From positions 1 to 7,527 of the forward strand of contig CADBRY010000111.1 of the NCBI GenBank assembly GCA_902797195.1: a DNA stretch of 7,527 bases, written 5' to 3'. This stretch comes from an uncultured Eubacteriales bacterium. Lineage in GTDB: Bacteria; Bacillota; Clostridia; Peptostreptococcales; Anaerovoracaceae. Below, in pieces: positions 1-5,501 of this stretch (its first letter is position 1; each line of letters opens with the position of its first letter). Position numbers and translations under genes: made by a program. The notes below the pieces were generated by a model, which made no database searches, had not been told where the DNA came from, and saw only the letters and a program-made list of their open reading frames with translations.

Positions 1-198
1 ATGATAGTCTCCGTCCATTTCTTCGGATGGACGTGGCTGCAGGTTTTATTCTGTTCCATCACCGGAGCCGTCATGGAACTTCTCTGCGAGGTGGTCTTCA
101 GCCCCTTGGGATACAAAGTGTGCAAAAACTGGGAGCGGGACAATGTAGGCGCTCCGTATTTTCAGTATAGATCTGACTTTGAATCGGAGGTGAAATAA
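1..198 (+). CDS. C-terminal part of an unrecognised membrane protein
   Basis: The reading frame is open from base 1 and ends in TAA at 196-198. The ATG at base 1 need not be the start; the gene probably begins upstream of the window. About 65 residues are visible. A hydrophobic stretch at roughly residues 7-37 (containing WTWLQVLFCSITGAVMELL) looks like one membrane helix or a hairpin. It is followed by a polar, charged tail (KNWERDNVG, then a tyrosine-rich and acidic end) that is probably cytoplasmic. I do not recognise the family. The stop overlaps the start of the next gene (TAATG), and that gene's GGAGG lies inside this coding sequence, so the two are probably co-transcribed and translationally coupled. 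Confidence 0.6.
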   Translation: MIVSVHFFGWTWLQVLFCSITGAVMELLCEVVFSPLGYKVCKNWERDNVGAPYFQYRSDFESEVK

Positions 199-878
199 TG
201 CGTATTCTTATTACAGGAGCATCGGGAGGTATTGGAAAGGCAACGGCACAGCTTTTTCTCCACTACGGACATGAAGTGCATGGACTGGATATCACAGCCT
301 TTGATTACGATCCTGTCCCCTTAGCCTCGGAAACACCTGCCCCCGGCAAATATACTCACCATACAGGCGATGTATGCGATCCGGCAACTTTCCCAAAAGA
401 TCTCTTTCCCGAGATCCTTATCAACTGCGCCGGTGTTCAGAATTCCGGAAAAGACATAGAAGTTAATCTTCAGGGAACCATCAATATCTGCGAGAGATTC
501 GCCATATACAACCCGGATATCAAGGCTGTGGTCAACATAAGCTCGGCCAGTGCCCACACGGGAAGCGAGTTCCCGGAATATGCCGCAAGCAAGGGCGGGG
601 TTATGGCATACACGAAAAATCTGGCTCTGCGTCTAGCACCCAATGCCATATGCAACAGCATCGATCCCGGCGGTGTCAGGACCGATCTGAATGAGCATGT
701 AATGGGGGATCCCAAACTTTGGGATCAGATAATGGATCTTACCCCAATGAAGAGATGGGCGGAACCAGAGGAAATAGCACAGTGGATATACTTTGTCTCA
801 GTCATCAACAGATCCATGACAGGCCAGAACCTGCTTATCGACAACGGAGAAGCGGGATATTCAAAATTCATATGGTAA
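198..878 (+). CDS. Short-chain dehydrogenase/reductase (classical SDR, substrate unknown)
   Basis: This 226-residue protein is a cytosolic NAD(P)-dependent oxidoreductase with one Rossmann domain. The nucleotide-binding motif TGASGGIG is at residues 6-13 and the NAG-type motif NCAG at 76-79. The catalytic tetrad is visible as Asn90, Ser115 (in NISS), Tyr128 and Lys132 (YAASK). The PGGV segment at 157-160 matches the usual PG motif after strand 6. An aspartate at residue 31, at the end of strand 2 (HGLD), suggests a preference for NAD(H); this is inference. It is slightly shorter than the usual 245-255 residues. The start is supported by GGAGG at 186-190, seven bases before the ATG, and it overlaps the upstream stop codon. 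Sequence alone does not give the substrate. The family includes 3-oxoacyl-ACP reductases and sugar or steroid dehydrogenases, and generic annotation as one of these would not be safe. Confidence 0.9.
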   Translation: MRILITGASGGIGKATAQLFLHYGHEVHGLDITAFDYDPVPLASETPAPGKYTHHTGDVCDPATFPKDLFPEILINCAGVQNSGKDIEVNLQGTINICERFAIYNPDIKAVVNISSASAHTGSEFPEYAASKGGVMAYTKNLALRLAPNAICNSIDPGGVRTDLNEHVMGDPKLWDQIMDLTPMKRWAEPEEIAQWIYFVSVINRSMTGQNLLIDNGEAGYSKFIW

Positions 879-881
879 TTG

Positions 882-912
882 GTTAAAAGTGACAAAGTCT
901 CATTCTTTTAAC
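882..912 (+). terminator. Weak candidate terminator hairpin after the SDR gene
   Basis: GTTAAAAG at 882-889 is the perfect inverted complement of CTTTTAAC at 905-912, with a 15-base loop, three bases after the SDR stop codon. The stem is almost all A/T and only a mixed pyrimidine tract (TCCCTTTA) follows. It may be a weak terminator, or chance in an AT-rich gap. Confidence 0.25.
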
Positions 913-922
913 TCCCTTTATG

Positions 923-931
923 TGCTATCAT
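923..931 (+). promoter_or_regulatory. Candidate extended -10 promoter for hydG
   Basis: TGCTATCAT at 923-931 reads as an extended -10 (TGnTATCAT, 5 of 6 to TATAAT) with a poor -35 at 903-908 (TTCTTT). It would place the transcript start near 938 and leave a leader of about 65 bases. A second possibility is TTTACA at 962-967 with TAAAAT at 986-991 (18-bp spacer), but that would start transcription near 998, within or past the ribosome binding site AGGTG (994-998), so it is less attractive for hydG. The rest of the 125-bp gap shows nothing else that I can support. Confidence 0.35.
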
Positions 932-1003
932 ACAGTCATCGACAGTATATTTTAGCCGACATTTACATTATTTAATACAGTCCGTTAAAATGCAGGTGAA
1001 AAA

Positions 1004-2425
1004 ATGGTTACGTACAACAGCACATCCAAGAAAGCTGAAGAATTTATAAACGATGAGAAAATAAAGGAAACTCTTGCCTTTGCAGAAGAACATAAAAACG
1101 ACATGGATCTTATGAGACAGATCCTGGACAAAGGCCGGGAGTACAAAGGGCTCTCATATAAGGAGGCGGCTACCCTCCTTGAATGTGAAGACCCTGAGAT
1201 CATCCGGGAGATCTTCGACCTTGGCAAGGAGATCAAGGAACACTTCTACGGAAACAGGATCGTTATGTTCGCTCCTCTGTATCTCTCAAACTACTGTGTC
1301 AACGGCTGCGTCTACTGCCCTTACCACGGACAGAACAAGACCATCCCCAGGAAGAAGCTCACCCAGGATGAGATAAGACAGGAAGTCATGGCCCTTCAGG
1401 ATATGGGCCATAAGCGTCTTGCCATAGAATCGGGAGAACACCCCAAGGAAAACCCCATCGAGTATATCCTTGAGAGCATAAAAACCATCTACAGCATCAA
1501 ACATAAGAACGGAGCCATCCGCCGTGTGAACGTGAACATCGCCGCCACCACGGTGGAGAACTACCGCAAGCTGAAGGATGCGGGCATCGGGACCTACATA
1601 CTCTTCCAGGAGACATACAACAAAGAAGCCTATGAGCAGCTCCATCCCACAGGTCCCAAAAGCGACTACGCCTACCATACCGAGGCCATGGACAGAGCAA
1701 TGGAAGCCGGCATAGACGATGTTGGCTGCGGCGTTCTCTACGGGCTGAACAATTACAAATACGATTTCGTGGGAATACTGATGCACGCCCACCATCTGGA
1801 AAAGACCTACGGCTGCGGCCCTCATACAATAAGCGTACCCAGGGTCCGCCCTGCCGATGACATCGACCCGGATGAATTCGACAACGGAGTTCCCGACGAT
1901 ATTTTCAAGAGGATAGTTGCAGTTCTCAGGATAGCGGTCCCCTATACGGGAATGATCATGTCCACCAGAGAGAGTGAAAAAACCAGACGGGAATGCCTTG
2001 AGATAGGCATAACCCAGATCAGCGGCGGAAGCAGGACCAGCGTAGGCGGCTATGTTGAGGAAGAAAGACCCGAGGATACCGCCCAGTTCGACGTGGAGGA
2101 CAGAAGGACACTTGCGGAGGTGGTGGACTGGCTCATTGAGCTTGGATACACTCCCAGTTTCTGCACGGCCTGCTACAGGGAAGGCCGCACAGGCGACCGC
2201 TTCATGAGCCTGCTGAAATCGGGCCAGATCGCCAACTGCTGTCAGCCCAACGCCATGCTCACCCTCAAAGAATTCCTGATGGACTATGCCAATGAGGATA
2301 CAAGGCGCAAAGGCAACGAAATGATCGAGGAAAAGCTTTCCCTCATTCCCAGCGATAAAGTCCGCCGTCTCACAAGAGAACGTCTCGAGGAAATTGAAAA
2401 AGGCAGCCGGGATTTCAGATTCTGA
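1004..2425 (+). CDS. hydG: [FeFe]-hydrogenase H-cluster maturase HydG (radical SAM tyrosine lyase)
   Basis: HydG is a cytosolic radical SAM enzyme. It cleaves tyrosine to p-cresol and dehydroglycine, then converts the latter to the CO and CN- ligands of the [FeFe]-hydrogenase H-cluster, working with HydE and HydF. The protein has 473 residues, the normal family length. The SAM-binding cluster motif C-x3-C-x2-C is Cys98, Cys102 and Cys105 (CVNGCVYC). The C-terminal auxiliary-cluster motif that separates HydG from the related thiamine enzyme ThiH is intact: Cys387-x2-Cys390-x22-Cys413, starting CTACYREGRTGDRFM. The TIM-barrel core lies between the two motifs. The start ATG follows AGGTG at 994-998 with a five-base spacer. 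No hydE, hydF or hydrogenase structural gene is in the window. The next gene, arcC, is convergent, so hydG appears to end its own transcript. Confidence 0.97.
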   Translation: MVTYNSTSKKAEEFINDEKIKETLAFAEEHKNDMDLMRQILDKGREYKGLSYKEAATLLECEDPEIIREIFDLGKEIKEHFYGNRIVMFAPLYLSNYCVNGCVYCPYHGQNKTIPRKKLTQDEIRQEVMALQDMGHKRLAIESGEHPKENPIEYILESIKTIYSIKHKNGAIRRVNVNIAATTVENYRKLKDAGIGTYILFQETYNKEAYEQLHPTGPKSDYAYHTEAMDRAMEAGIDDVGCGVLYGLNNYKYDFVGILMHAHHLEKTYGCGPHTISVPRVRPADDIDPDEFDNGVPDDIFKRIVAVLRIAVPYTGMIMSTRESEKTRRECLEIGITQISGGSRTSVGGYVEEERPEDTAQFDVEDRRTLAEVVDWLIELGYTPSFCTACYREGRTGDRFMSLLKSGQIANCCQPNAMLTLKEFLMDYANEDTRRKGNEMIEEKLSLIPSDKVRRLTRERLEEIEKGSRDFRF

Positions 2426-2437
2426 TCCCGACCGCCT
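2397..2437. terminator. Bidirectional terminator shared by hydG and arcC
   Basis: CGGGAT at 2408-2413 pairs perfectly with ATCCCG at 2425-2430 around an 11-base loop, and an outer AGGC (2401-2404) pairs with GCCT (2434-2437) across a small mismatched region. On the minus strand the stem is followed by TTTTTCAATTT (complement of 2391-2401), a good U-tract for ending arcC transcription. On the plus strand only a broken pyrimidine/T run follows (CTATTCTCTTTAT), so it should work better for arcC. The hydG stop codon (2423-2425) lies in the loop and loop edge, so the element overlaps the hydG 3' end. Confidence 0.6.
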
Positions 2438-2479
2438 CTATTCTCTTTATACTGCTCATGGGGCAACCGATCGCACCTG

Positions 2480-3424
2480 TCAGCTGTTTGTGATCACTGT
2501 TCCCGTTTTGCCTTCAAGAGCATCCACGGCTTTGTCCAAAGATGTGATGATTGCTTTTTTATTTGGGAAGGCAGTTACGAATTTCATGGCTGCCTTTACC
2601 TTGGGAAGCATGCTTCCCGGCGCGAACTGACCTTCTTCCGAATACTTTTCGGCTTCTGCCAGAGTCATCGTGGACAGGTCCTGCTGATCCGGCTTGTTGT
2701 AGTTGATCGCCACCTTCTCTACCTCTGTAAGGATCATGAGAATATCGGCGTCCACCTGTTCCGCCAGAAGCTCAGCTGCAAAGTCCTTGTCGATTACCGC
2801 GGCAACGCCTTCCAGACTTCCGTCTTCCTTTTCAATAACGGGGATTCCGCCGCCGCCGCATGATATGGTCACAGTAGTATCCCAAAGCTTACGCACAGCA
2901 TCGATCTCAACGATCTTTGTGGGGATGGGGGATGCTACTACTCTTCTCCATCCTCTTCCCGCGTCCTCTTTTACGGTGTAGCCTTTTTCGGCTTCCATTG
3001 CCTTTGCCTCTTCCTCGCTGTAGAAGGGGCCGATGGGCTTAGTGGGATTGGTAAATCCCGGATCATCCGCCGAGACCACCATCTGAGTCGCGATAGTTGC
3101 AACGGGCGCCTTGATACCTTTTTTCTCCAAAGCAAACTTAAGTGCCTGCTGAATGTGATAGCCGATGTATCCCTGTGACATAGCTCCGCAAACGTCAAAG
3201 GGCATTGCCGGCGTTACGTCCTTAGCTGTCTCTGATGCCAATAATATCCTGCCTACCTGAGGACCATTTCCGTGAACAACGCCCATCTCATATCCCATGG
3301 CGCTGATCTCTGCAAGGTAAGAACATGTCTTTTTGACCACCTCAAGCTGAGCCTCGGCAGTCGCTTCACCTTTTCCTGACTGGAGAGCGTTTCCTCCCAG
3401 TGCAACAACGATTTTTTCTGTCAT
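2480..3424 (-). CDS. arcC: Carbamate kinase
   Basis: Carbamate kinase is a cytosolic enzyme that transfers phosphate from carbamoyl phosphate to ADP, giving ATP, CO2 and ammonia. It is usually the last, ATP-yielding step of arginine deiminase, agmatine or purine/allantoin fermentation. The 314-residue length is normal. Family signatures are VALGGNAL (residues 7-14), HGNGPQVG (51-58), the NPTKPIGPFY block (126-135, with Lys129), ISCGGGGIPV (187-196), IDKD (211-214, Lys213) and FAPGSMLPK (267-275). No arcA, arcB or transporter gene is next to it; it stands alone between convergent hydG and the co-directional reductase. AGGAGGT (complement of 3433-3439), eight bases before the ATG, supports the start. 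A clear promoter lies upstream and a hairpin with a T5 tract follows, so it is probably monocistronic. Confidence 0.97.
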   Translation of the reverse strand: MTEKIVVALGGNALQSGKGEATAEAQLEVVKKTCSYLAEISAMGYEMGVVHGNGPQVGRILLASETAKDVTPAMPFDVCGAMSQGYIGYHIQQALKFALEKKGIKAPVATIATQMVVSADDPGFTNPTKPIGPFYSEEEAKAMEAEKGYTVKEDAGRGWRRVVASPIPTKIVEIDAVRKLWDTTVTISCGGGGIPVIEKEDGSLEGVAAVIDKDFAAELLAEQVDADILMILTEVEKVAINYNKPDQQDLSTMTLAEAEKYSEEGQFAPGSMLPKVKAAMKFVTAFPNKKAIITSLDKAVDALEGKTGTVITNS

Positions 3425-3477
3425 CCTTGTTTACCTCCTGATTATCGGCGTGCAGAACCGCACAAATTTCACCACCG

Positions 3478-3506
3478 ATTCTAACATATATCCACCGCCA
3501 GTTAAA
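3478..3506 (-). promoter_or_regulatory. Promoter of arcC (sigma-A type)
   Basis: On the minus strand, TTTAAC (complement of 3501-3506) is followed after exactly 17 bases by TAGAAT (complement of 3478-3483), with a TG one base before the -10 (TGTTAGAAT). The -10 matches consensus in 5 of 6 positions and the -35 in 4 of 6. The predicted transcript start is near 3471, giving a leader of about 47 bases before the arcC ATG. Confidence 0.65.
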
Positions 3507-3517
3507 CACCTATCTTT

Positions 3518-3563
3518 CGGTCAAATCCAACATTTTCTGACGGTCAAACCCAACCTTTTCTAA
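3518..3563. repeat. 23-bp tandem direct repeat upstream of the arcC promoter
   Basis: Two adjacent copies, 3518-3540 and 3541-3563, match in 20 of 23 positions. On the minus strand the shared core is TTGG(A/G)TTTGACCG. The copies lie roughly 47-69 and 70-92 bases upstream of the predicted arcC transcript start, just behind the -35. The far copy runs over the stop codon of the aldo/keto reductase gene (3560-3562). A role as paired activator sites is possible but inferred. Confidence 0.7.
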
Positions 3564-4690
3564 CGGCCGAAGATGCCGTCGGCTTCATGCATGATCTCCA
3601 TAATGGGAAGATGCTGGGGACACGCCTTCTCACACTGACCGCAGCTGACACAGTTTGCCGCCTGTTCCTCGGGATCCAGCCAGGTGTTGTATTCCCCTTT
3701 CAGCCTTGGATTGTTATCAAATGCATACCAATCGTTAAGATATCTGATAATGTTTGGAATGGCCACCCCCTTTGGACAGGGAAGGCAGTATTTGCAGCCC
3801 GTACACTGATGCTTTATAAGGCTGCGGTAAAGGTCTCCGGCCCTTTCGATGACTTCAAGATCTTCCCCGGATACATTCTCTATTTCCTTGTGGGAAAACA
3901 TCTCCAGGTTCTCGTAAAGCTGCCTCATGTCGCTCATTCCGCTGAGTATGGTAAGGATCTCGGGAAACTGCGCTACCCACAGGAAGGCCCAGTGAGCCGG
4001 GCTTCGCTTTGTTTTGGCCCCCTTCCAGATCTCCTGTATTGCGGGAGGGACCCTATCCGTGATGCGCCCGCCCTTAAGAGGCTCCATTATAACCACGGGG
4101 ATATTTTTTGAGGCGGCGTATTTAAGGCCCTTGACCCCTGCCTGAAATTCCACATCCACATAGTTCAGCTGTATCTGACAGAAGTCCCAATCCCATGAAT
4201 CTATCACTTCCTCGAAGAGAGAATATTCGTCGTGGAATGAGAATCCTATGTATTTGATATAGCCTTCCTGCCTGAGCTCCTCAAGTATCTCCAGGACTCT
4301 GCACTTTTTTGCCAGGTCCCAGCTTTCTTTGGTAACGCTGTGCACCAGATACATGTCGATGACATCGATGTCCAGCCTCTCCTTCTGTTCAAAGAAGATC
4401 CGCCTTACATCCTCTTCCGTCTTAAGGAGCCAGGTGGGCAGTTTATCCGCAACCAGAGTCTTCTCTCTATATCCATCCTTAAGGGCTTTGGCTATGATCC
4501 TCTCGCTGAGCCCTCCGTGATATGTGTATGCCGTATCGATATAGTTGACGCCCTCATCGATGGACGTCCGTATCATCTCTATTGCCTTTGCCTCATCCAC
4601 ATTCCCTCTGCCATCCATGGGGAATCTCATACATCCCAGCCCCAGCAGGGATACATCCATATTTCCTTTTTCAAAACGTCTGTAAAGCAT
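3560..4690 (-). CDS. Aldo/keto reductase with C-terminal 2[4Fe-4S] ferredoxin domain
   Basis: This 376-residue cytosolic protein joins an aldo/keto reductase TIM barrel (about residues 1-285) to a ferredoxin-like domain (about 290-376), an architecture common in anaerobes. The reductase tetrad is visible: Asp52, Tyr57, Lys83 and His117. The tail carries two cysteine sets: Cys296, Cys299, Cys302, Cys305 followed by Pro (x2-x2-x2 spacing), and Cys347-x2-Cys350-x2-Cys353-x3-Cys357-Pro, consistent with two iron-sulfur clusters. It probably moves electrons between a nicotinamide or iron-sulfur donor and a carbonyl substrate, but the substrate cannot be read from sequence. The start is supported by AGGAGGT (complement of 4696-4702), five bases before the ATG. 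It is divergent from the cyclo-ligase and lies upstream of arcC on the same strand. No clear terminator separates it from arcC, so some read-through is possible. Confidence 0.95.
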   Translation of the reverse strand: MLYRRFEKGNMDVSLLGLGCMRFPMDGRGNVDEAKAIEMIRTSIDEGVNYIDTAYTYHGGLSERIIAKALKDGYREKTLVADKLPTWLLKTEEDVRRIFFEQKERLDIDVIDMYLVHSVTKESWDLAKKCRVLEILEELRQEGYIKYIGFSFHDEYSLFEEVIDSWDWDFCQIQLNYVDVEFQAGVKGLKYAASKNIPVVIMEPLKGGRITDRVPPAIQEIWKGAKTKRSPAHWAFLWVAQFPEILTILSGMSDMRQLYENLEMFSHKEIENVSGEDLEVIERAGDLYRSLIKHQCTGCKYCLPCPKGVAIPNIIRYLNDWYAFDNNPRLKGEYNTWLDPEEQAANCVSCGQCEKACPQHLPIMEIMHEADGIFGR

Positions 4691-4715
4691 GAGCCACCTC
4701 CTGATTTCAACAAAG

Positions 4716-4724
4716 AGTATATCA
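4716..4724 (-). promoter_or_regulatory. Candidate extended -10 promoter of the aldo/keto reductase gene
   Basis: On the minus strand TGATATACT (complement of 4716-4724) reads as an extended -10 (TGnTATACT, 5 of 6 to TATAAT). I see no convincing -35 at the right distance, which an extended -10 can tolerate. The transcript would begin near 4709, with the ribosome binding site following almost at once. Confidence 0.45.
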
Positions 4725-4736
4725 CATGTTTATGTG
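4723..4736. promoter_or_regulatory. Palindrome between divergent promoters
   Basis: CACAT (4723-4727) and ATGTG (4732-4736) form a perfect five-base inverted repeat around GTTT. It lies between the candidate -10 of the reductase (minus) and that of the cyclo-ligase (plus), where both -35 regions would fall. It could be a regulator site, but palindromes this short arise by chance. Confidence 0.25.
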
Positions 4737-4756
4737 TTTACGGGTATTTATTGAAG

Positions 4757-4762
4757 TATAAT
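4757..4762 (+). promoter_or_regulatory. Candidate -10 of the cyclo-ligase gene
   Basis: TATAAT at 4757-4762 is a perfect -10 match, 38 bases before the chosen start codon. The -35 is weak: TGTTTA at 4735-4740 gives a 16-bp spacer but matches poorly. The predicted transcript start is near 4769, which excludes the upstream ATG at 4765 and agrees with translation from 4801. Confidence 0.5.
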
Positions 4763-4800
4763 AGGTGTATGCCAAAGGAACAGGTGACAGGAGGATAAGG

Positions 4801-5409
4801 ATGCTTACAAAAAAAGAACTTCGCAAAGAGATCGTCGAAGCGAGAAAAAATATGAGCCCTGAGGAAGTGGCGGAAAAATCGGAACTTATTTGCCGCAGGA
4901 TCGTTGAGACCACCTTTTATGTAAAGGCAACGGATATCTGCATATACATGCCCATCAGAAATGAAGTGGACGTGACCCTTCTCATTCCCTTCGCGAAAAA
5001 GGACGGTAAGGGAATATGGATCCCAAAGGTCATTGGGGAAGAGATGATATTCAACGCCTACGAAGAGGATAAGATAGAGATATCCGGATCCTTCAAGATA
5101 AGAGAATCCACCTCGGAAAAGGTGCTTGTTCCCGACGAAAACACATTGATCATCATGCCCGGCGCAGTATTCGACGTGAAGGGCAACAGAATAGGATACG
5201 GCGGCGGATACTACGACAGATATCTTGAAAAGCACCCCATGTGCTCCACTCTTGCTGTCTGCTATGATCTTCAGGTGGTAGATGAACTGCCTGCAGAGCC
5301 TCACGACATCAAGCCCCAGATGATCGTCACCGAAACATCCACAGGTGTCGGCGGGACAACACCCACAGGTGCCGGCGGTACAACAGCAGATGCCGGCGGG
5401 AGCATATAA
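4801..5409 (+). CDS. 5-formyltetrahydrofolate cyclo-ligase (5,10-methenyl-THF synthetase)
   Basis: This is the YgfA/Fau/YqgN family. It uses ATP to convert 5-formyl-THF to 5,10-methenyl-THF in the cytosol, returning a dead-end folate to one-carbon metabolism. The N-terminal KKELRKEIVEAR stretch (residues 4-15), the signature GYGGGYYDRYL (132-142) and EPHDIKPQMIVTE (166-178) identify it. I chose the ATG at 4801 rather than the in-frame ATG at 4765 because AGGAGG (4789-4794) lies six bases before it and the family normally starts near MxTKKELR. This gives 202 residues. The conserved fold should end near residue 178. Residues 179-202 form an odd Gly/Thr tail with an eight-residue repeat (TGVGGTTP, TGAGGTTA, then DAGGSI) encoded by a tandem DNA repeat. 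The gene is probably monocistronic and converges on rplQ. Confidence 0.95.
   Translation: MLTKKELRKEIVEARKNMSPEEVAEKSELICRRIVETTFYVKATDICIYMPIRNEVDVTLLIPFAKKDGKGIWIPKVIGEEMIFNAYEEDKIEISGSFKIRESTSEKVLVPDENTLIIMPGAVFDVKGNRIGYGGGYYDRYLEKHPMCSTLAVCYDLQVVDELPAEPHDIKPQMIVTETSTGVGGTTPTGAGGTTADAGGSI
5341..5400 (+). repeat. 24-bp in-frame tandem repeat in the cyclo-ligase 3' end
   Basis: ACAGGTGTCGGCGGGACAAC (from 5341) recurs as ACAGGTGCCGGCGGTACAAC (from 5365), a period of 24 bases. A partial, diverged third copy (GATGCCGGCGGG, 5389-5400) is offset by 21 bases. Both spacings are multiples of three, so the reading frame is kept and a Gly/Thr-rich octapeptide tail results. Confidence 0.85.
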
Positions 5410-5433
5410 GCTCCCTCGCCTGGCCCCTCACCG

Positions 5434-5473
5434 TATCAAAAGGAGCCGCTGCATATCAAAAGGAGCCACTGCA
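5434..5473. repeat. 20-bp tandem direct repeat carrying a terminator arm
   Basis: TATCAAAAGGAGCCGCTGCA (5434-5453) is followed directly by TATCAAAAGGAGCCACTGCA (5454-5473), identical in 19 of 20 positions. Each copy contains the AAAGGAGCC arm that can pair with GGCTCCTTT at 5484-5492. Confidence 0.9.
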
Positions 5474-5492
5474 CTTCCGCAACGGCTCCTTT
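5458..5492. terminator. Bidirectional terminator between the cyclo-ligase and rplQ
   Basis: AAAGGAGCC (5459-5467) pairs perfectly with GGCTCCTTT (5484-5492). Inside, TGC (5470-5472) can pair with GCA (5479-5481) after a small AC/AC internal loop, leaving a six-base loop. On the minus strand the stem ends in TTTTGAT, suiting the end of the rpsK-rpsD-rpoA-rplQ transcript. On the plus strand it ends in CTTTGTAAT, a weaker U-tract, for the cyclo-ligase. The upstream repeat copy (5439-5452) can replace the 5' arm with slightly better pairing. Confidence 0.75.
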
Positions 5493-5501
5493 GTAATCTC
5501 A

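Noticed and set aside
1286..1825. 179-codon open frame on the minus strand inside hydG
   Set aside because: It is fully antisense to a clear hydG with intact catalytic motifs, lacks a ribosome binding site that I can see, and its product shows no recognisable family.
3444..3479. Possible leader structure before arcC (GTGC/GCAC stem within an ATCGG/CCGAT pair)
   Set aside because: The outer arm overlaps the -10 element and would not be transcribed; the remaining four-base stem is too small to support a riboswitch or attenuator.
4765..4800. Upstream in-frame ATG giving a 12-residue longer cyclo-ligase
   Set aside because: It has no ribosome binding site, lies at or before the predicted transcript start, and the extension would translate through the AGGAGG that serves the ATG at 4801.
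4738..5304. 188-codon open frame on the minus strand across the cyclo-ligase gene
   Set aside because: It is a frame shadow of the conserved cyclo-ligase; the protein is low in recognisable motifs and starts inside the coding sequence without a Shine-Dalgarno site.
5341..5473. CRISPR-like array
   Set aside because: The repeats are adjacent two-copy tandem units with no spacers, and neighbouring repeats differ in sequence.
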